Source: Candidatus Neomicrothrix sp. UBA2131 (lineage in GTDB: Bacteria; Actinomycetota; Acidimicrobiia; Acidimicrobiales; MedAcidi-G1). From it: 51,111 nt of DNA. The translations under genes were made by a program, and so were the position numbers. Under the pieces are notes generated by a model. That model ran no database searches. It worked only from the letters and a program-made list of their open reading frames with translations, and was not told the DNA's origin. Shown piece after piece: positions 47,937 to 51,111 of this stretch. Position 1 is the stretch's first letter. Each line of letters opens with the position of its first letter. The stretch covers positions 13,864 through 64,974 of the forward strand of contig DCXR01000043.1 in the NCBI GenBank assembly GCA_002329075.1, given 5' to 3'.

Positions 47937-48806
47937 TCAGCCGACGAGGACAACAGCCGGCTTGGTCCGGTCCCCGTACGGTTCGTAGACGGCCAGCAGG
48001 GTGCCGTCGGCGGCGTGCACAGCCCACGGTCCGTCACCCTCGACACCCAGGCGTTCCCGACCGAGCACCTTCCCGTATCCGATGTCGGTGGCCAGATCGT
48101 CGACGACGACGCCAACCAGGTGGCGAACCCCGGCCGCCGGAGGCAGCAGTTCCGGTGACTCCATCGACCCGGCCTCGTCGAGCGTGAACGACCCGACCGA
48201 CAACCGTCTCAGGTCCGTCAGGTGGGCACCTCCGCCAAGGGACGTGCCGAGGTCGGCGGCCAACGTGCGCACATAGGTCCCCGACGAGCACTCGACGTCC
48301 ACCTCCCAGACCATGGGATCCCCTGTCGGCGCCACGTCGAAGCGGTGGACGGTGACCGGGCGCGGCGCACGCTCGACCTCCCCGCCTTCCCGGGCAATCT
48401 CGTGGAGTCGACGCCCGTCCACCTTCACGGCCGAGAACATCGGGGGGACCTGTTCTATTTGGCCAGTCAGTCGTTGCGCTGCATCCCGCACGTCGCCCGG
48501 CACGACGCCCGACATGTCGTGGACCGCCGTCACGTCACCCGCTGCGTCGAGGGTCGTCGTCTCGGTCCCGAGCACGATCGTTGCCGTGTAGCGCTTGGGG
48601 AGCAGCGTCAGGAAGCGGAGCAGTCGGGTCGCACGGCCGACACCCAGGACCAGTACGCCGGTCGCATCCGGGTCGAGGGTGCCCGAGTGCCCGACCTTGC
48701 GGGTGCCGAGCACCTTGCGCGACCGGGCCACGACGTCGTGGCTGGTCCAGCCCGCAGGCTTGTCGACGACGGCGATCCCGTCGGGACCCCCGGGCCTGTC
48801 AACCAT
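47937..48806 (-). CDS. truB: tRNA pseudouridine(55) synthase
   Basis: A 289-residue synthase making pseudouridine 55 in tRNA. Family marks: VVDKPAGWTSHDVV, KVGHSGTLDPDATGVL with the catalytic Asp, PPMFSAVKVDGRRLHEIAREG, ECSSGTYVRTLAADLG and GGGAHLTDLRR, with a PUA-like C-terminus. ATG 48806 overlaps the rbfA stop by 8 bases; upstream in-frame sequence lies in rbfA and is rejected. Confidence 0.96.
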   Translation of the reverse strand: MVDRPGGPDGIAVVDKPAGWTSHDVVARSRKVLGTRKVGHSGTLDPDATGVLVLGVGRATRLLRFLTLLPKRYTATIVLGTETTTLDAAGDVTAVHDMSGVVPGDVRDAAQRLTGQIEQVPPMFSAVKVDGRRLHEIAREGGEVERAPRPVTVHRFDVAPTGDPMVWEVDVECSSGTYVRTLAADLGTSLGGGAHLTDLRRLSVGSFTLDEAGSMESPELLPPAAGVRHLVGVVVDDLATDIGYGKVLGRERLGVEGDGPWAVHAADGTLLAVYEPYGDRTKPAVVLVG

Positions 48807-49173
48807 CCTCGGCCCGGAGTCCACGCAGGATGTCCTCGATCCGCTCAGCCGACCGGGCGGCCTCGTCGACCCTGAAGACGAGCGGTGGGATCCTGCGGAG
48901 ACGGGCACGACCGCCGATGGCACGCTGGAGGCGGGACCGTTGTTCCTCGAGGGCCTCGATCACCTCGTCGTCGACCGCCCCCCCGGTCACGTAGACCTTC
49001 GCCTGGCTGAGGTCACGGTCGGTGTCGACCCCCATGACCGTCACGAGGTCGAGCCGCTCGTCGTCGATGCGTTCGAGTTCCTCGGCGAGAATCCGGGTGA
49101 GAAGTTCGTTGAGGCGGTCGGTGCGATCGAACCCGCGAGGGGCGCCACCGCTGCGTTGCCGACTGCGTGCCAT
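48799..49173 (-). CDS. rbfA: Ribosome-binding factor A
   Basis: A 124-residue KH-type 30S maturation factor. It shows RTDRLNELLTRILAEELERI, the central LVTVMGVDTDRDLSQAKVYVTG, and LRRIPPLVFRVDEAARSAERI towards the end. It acts in 16S 5'-end processing and cold adaptation. It lies 6 bases after infB in the conserved infB-rbfA-truB order. Confidence 0.96.
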   Translation of the reverse strand: MARSRQRSGGAPRGFDRTDRLNELLTRILAEELERIDDERLDLVTVMGVDTDRDLSQAKVYVTGGAVDDEVIEALEEQRSRLQRAIGGRARLRRIPPLVFRVDEAARSAERIEDILRGLRAEDG

Positions 49174-49179
49174 GGTCCG

Positions 49180-51111
49180 CTACGAGCGCGGGATCTCCCG
49201 CTCGTCATAGGTCTCCATGACGTCGCCGTCCTTGAGGTCCTGGAAGTCGGAGAGCCCGATGCCGCATTCGAAGCCGGACTGAACCTCGCGGACATCGTCC
49301 TTGAAGCGCCGGAGCGACTTGACCTCGCCCTTCCAGATGATCGCCCCATCGCGCAAGAAGCGGACCTTGCTGCCACGGGTGATGGTGCCGTTCTGGACAT
49401 AGCAGCCCGCAATCTTGCCTATCTTCGGTACCGAGAAGATCTCACGGACCTCGGCATCGCCGGTAACGACCTCCTCGAACTCGGGAGCCAGCATGCCGAC
49501 CATGGCAGCCTCGATGTCGTCGAGCAGCTGGTAGATGACCTCGTAGGTGCGGATCTCGACCTGCTCGGCTTCGGCGAACTCGCGGGCCTTGCGATCGGGC
49601 CGCACGTTGAAGCCGATGATCGTGGCATTCGATGCTCCGGCCAACTGGATGTCGTTTTCGGTGATGCCACCAACCGCGCGGTGCACGAAAGCCAACTTGA
49701 CATCGTCACGCTCAAGCCGCTGGAGGCTGTCGCAGACGGCCTCCAGGGATCCGTTGACGTCGGTCTTGACCACCAGGTTGAGCCGGGCGACCTCGCCCCT
49801 CTGGATCTGCTCGAAGACGTCCTCGAGGCGGGCACCACCGGAGAGTGCATGGGCGTCACGGCCGATGTTGGCCTGGCGCTTGTAGTGCGACCGCTTCTCG
49901 GCGACGCGGCCGGCGACCTTCTCGCTTGGGGCAACCACGAACCGGTCGCCCGCCTCGGCGACATCGGAGAGGCCCAGCACTTCGACGGGGGTCGACGGAC
50001 CGGCCTCCTTCACCTGTCTGCCCTGGTCGTCAACGAGCGCCCGGACACGACCCCAGGAAGCACCTGCCACCATCGGGTCGCCGACCCGGAGCGTTCCGGA
50101 CTGGACGAGGATGGTCGCCACCGAACCGCGGCCGATGTCGAGATGCGACTCGAGCACGACGCCCTGTGCACGACCCTCCGGGTCGGCTCGGAGGTCCTCG
50201 ACCTCGGCGATCACGCTCAGGTTCTCGACCAGATCGTCGATGCCCAGGCCCTCGATGGCGGATACCTCGACGGTGACCGTTTCACCACCCCACGCCTCGG
50301 GTACGAGTTCATGTTCGGCCAGCTGGGTGAGCACCCGCTGTGGCTCGGCGTTGTCACGGTCGATCTTGTTGATGACCACCACGATCGGCACGTCGGCTGC
50401 CCGGGCATGGTCGATCGCCTCGATGGTCTGTGGCATCACGCCGTCGTCCGCTGCGACGACCAGAACCACGATGTCGGTGGCGACTGCCCCGCGGGCACGC
50501 ATGGCGGTGAAGGCGGCGTGGCCGGGGGTGTCGATGAACGTGACGGGACTGCCGTCCTTCTCGATCTGGTAGGCGCCGATGTGCTGGGTGATCCCGCCGG
50601 CCTCGCCGTCGACGACATTGGCGTCGCGGATCCTGTCGAGCAGGGTGGTCTTGCCGTGGTCGACATGGCCCATGACGGTCACGACCGGCGGCCGGATCGG
50701 TGCGTCCTCGTATTCCTCCTCAGCGACCTCGAGCAGGGCCAGGAGTTCGATCTCCTGTTCCTCGCCGGGATCGACGAGTCGGACCTGGGCGCCGATCTCG
50801 GCGACGAACAGCTCGATCATGTCGTCGGAGAGCGACTGGGTAGCCGTGACCATCTCACCCTGCTGCATGAGGAACCGGACGACGTCTGCGGAGGTCCGGT
50901 TCAGCTTCGGGCCGAGGTCCTGTGCGGTCGAGGAGCGTTCTACAACGACCTCGCCCTCCGGGACGGCCGCATCCTCGGGTGTGTAGGTCGGAACGTCCAT
51001 CGGCTGGAGTTCTTCGCGGCGGCGCCGGCGTCGCCCTCCTCGTCGAGGGGGACGACGGCCACCGGGACCACCGGGACCACCGGGACGCCCACCGGGACCA
51101 CCGGGACCACC
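49180..51111 (-). CDS. infB: Translation initiation factor IF-2 (5' end beyond window)
   Basis: The last 643 residues of IF-2; the frame stays open to the right edge. The visible N-terminal part is Gly/Pro/Arg-rich (repeats of GGP, then RRGGRRRRRREEL), typical of actinobacterial IF-2, with an ATG at 51000 that is only internal. An IF2N-like segment is followed by the G domain: G1 GHVDHGKTTLLD, DTPGHAAF (G3), NKID (G4). Domain II has GRGSVATILVQSGTL. The C-terminal fMet-tRNA-binding part has CGIGLSDFQDLKDGDVMETY. It is the first visible gene of infB-rbfA-truB. Confidence 0.97.
   Translation of the reverse strand, partial: GGPGGPGGRPGGPGGPGGRRPPRRGGRRRRRREELQPMDVPTYTPEDAAVPEGEVVVERSSTAQDLGPKLNRTSADVVRFLMQQGEMVTATQSLSDDMIELFVAEIGAQVRLVDPGEEQEIELLALLEVAEEEYEDAPIRPPVVTVMGHVDHGKTTLLDRIRDANVVDGEAGGITQHIGAYQIEKDGSPVTFIDTPGHAAFTAMRARGAVATDIVVLVVAADDGVMPQTIEAIDHARAADVPIVVVINKIDRDNAEPQRVLTQLAEHELVPEAWGGETVTVEVSAIEGLGIDDLVENLSVIAEVEDLRADPEGRAQGVVLESHLDIGRGSVATILVQSGTLRVGDPMVAGASWGRVRALVDDQGRQVKEAGPSTPVEVLGLSDVAEAGDRFVVAPSEKVAGRVAEKRSHYKRQANIGRDAHALSGGARLEDVFEQIQRGEVARLNLVVKTDVNGSLEAVCDSLQRLERDDVKLAFVHRAVGGITENDIQLAGASNATIIGFNVRPDRKAREFAEAEQVEIRTYEVIYQLLDDIEAAMVGMLAPEFEEVVTGDAEVREIFSVPKIGKIAGCYVQNGTITRGSKVRFLRDGAIIWKGEVKSLRRFKDDVREVQSGFECGIGLSDFQDLKDGDVMETYDEREIPRS
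51057..51111 (-). repeat. 9-bp repeats coding for Gly-Gly-Pro in the IF-2 linker
   Basis: Tandem units of GGGACCACC (plus strand) encode GGP triplets in the low-complexity N-terminal region of infB. The array runs off the window edge. Confidence 0.8.

Noticed and set aside
1..51111. CRISPR arrays, tRNA/rRNA genes, insertion sequences, prophage or attachment sites
   Set aside because: Gaps between genes were read on both strands. No regular spaced repeats, cloverleaf-like sequences, transposase motifs or flanking direct repeats were noticed.

Overview
The window looks like chromosomal DNA of a high-GC actinobacterium, most probably a member of the Acidimicrobiia or a related lineage. This assignment rests on gene content and style and was not tested by any search. 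The signs are very high GC, many GTG starts, genes packed with 4-8 bp overlaps, LexA boxes of the actinobacterial TCGAAC-N4-GTTCGA type, a B12-dependent ribonucleotide reductase, a DapD/DapC/DapE succinylase lysine route, and repeated TANNNT boxes 6-7 bp upstream of start codons, the mark of leaderless transcripts.

Almost all genes are on the minus strand. Reading in transcription direction (right to left), the backbone is infB (cut by the window edge)-rbfA-truB-ribF-TauE-like exporter; an FMN-riboswitch operon ribE-ribBA-ribH; rpsO-pnp-M16 peptidase; dapB-SURF1; a winged-helix regulator-dapA-RNase J; ftsK; a CaCA antiporter; rimO-pgsA-cinA-thpR; recA; miaB-miaA-dapF-hflX-dapC; dapD-dapE; a LysM division-inhibitor candidate divergent from lexA; nrdJ-tdk; acyl-CoA dehydrogenase-lgt-class III cyclase-ATL; a DEAD-box helicase followed by an orphan DNA methyltransferase; and a SAM-riboswitch metX-metB-like operon. 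The left edge holds part of a small membrane protein. Much of this order (infB-rbfA-truB-ribF-rpsO-pnp-M16-dap-rnj-ftsK-cinA-recA-mia) is the old Gram-positive housekeeping order, here with a riboflavin operon inserted between ribF and rpsO.

The functional themes are lysine/peptidoglycan precursor synthesis (six dap genes), riboflavin/FMN synthesis, RNA processing and decay (RNase J, PNPase, ThpR, DEAD helicase, MiaA/B, TruB, RimO), the SOS response (recA, lexA, LysM protein, with LexA boxes at both promoters) and methionine synthesis.

Five short plus-strand loci interrupt the minus-strand blocks: an operon at 9528-11492, a RibD_C-type reductase, lexA, msrB and a VOC gene. The most unusual observation is that two of these loci carry genes that look internally deleted but still in frame. 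They are a 76-residue aldehyde-dehydrogenase-like mini-protein, a chimera of an unknown N-terminal domain with the C-terminal half of an Ldh_2-family dehydrogenase, and a VOC protein lacking its middle. Start/stop overlaps and leaderless promoters are preserved around them. No rRNA, tRNA, insertion sequence, prophage or CRISPR array was seen. I did not identify a clearly new multi-gene system; the shortened-gene operon is the best candidate for something undescribed or for an assembly problem.
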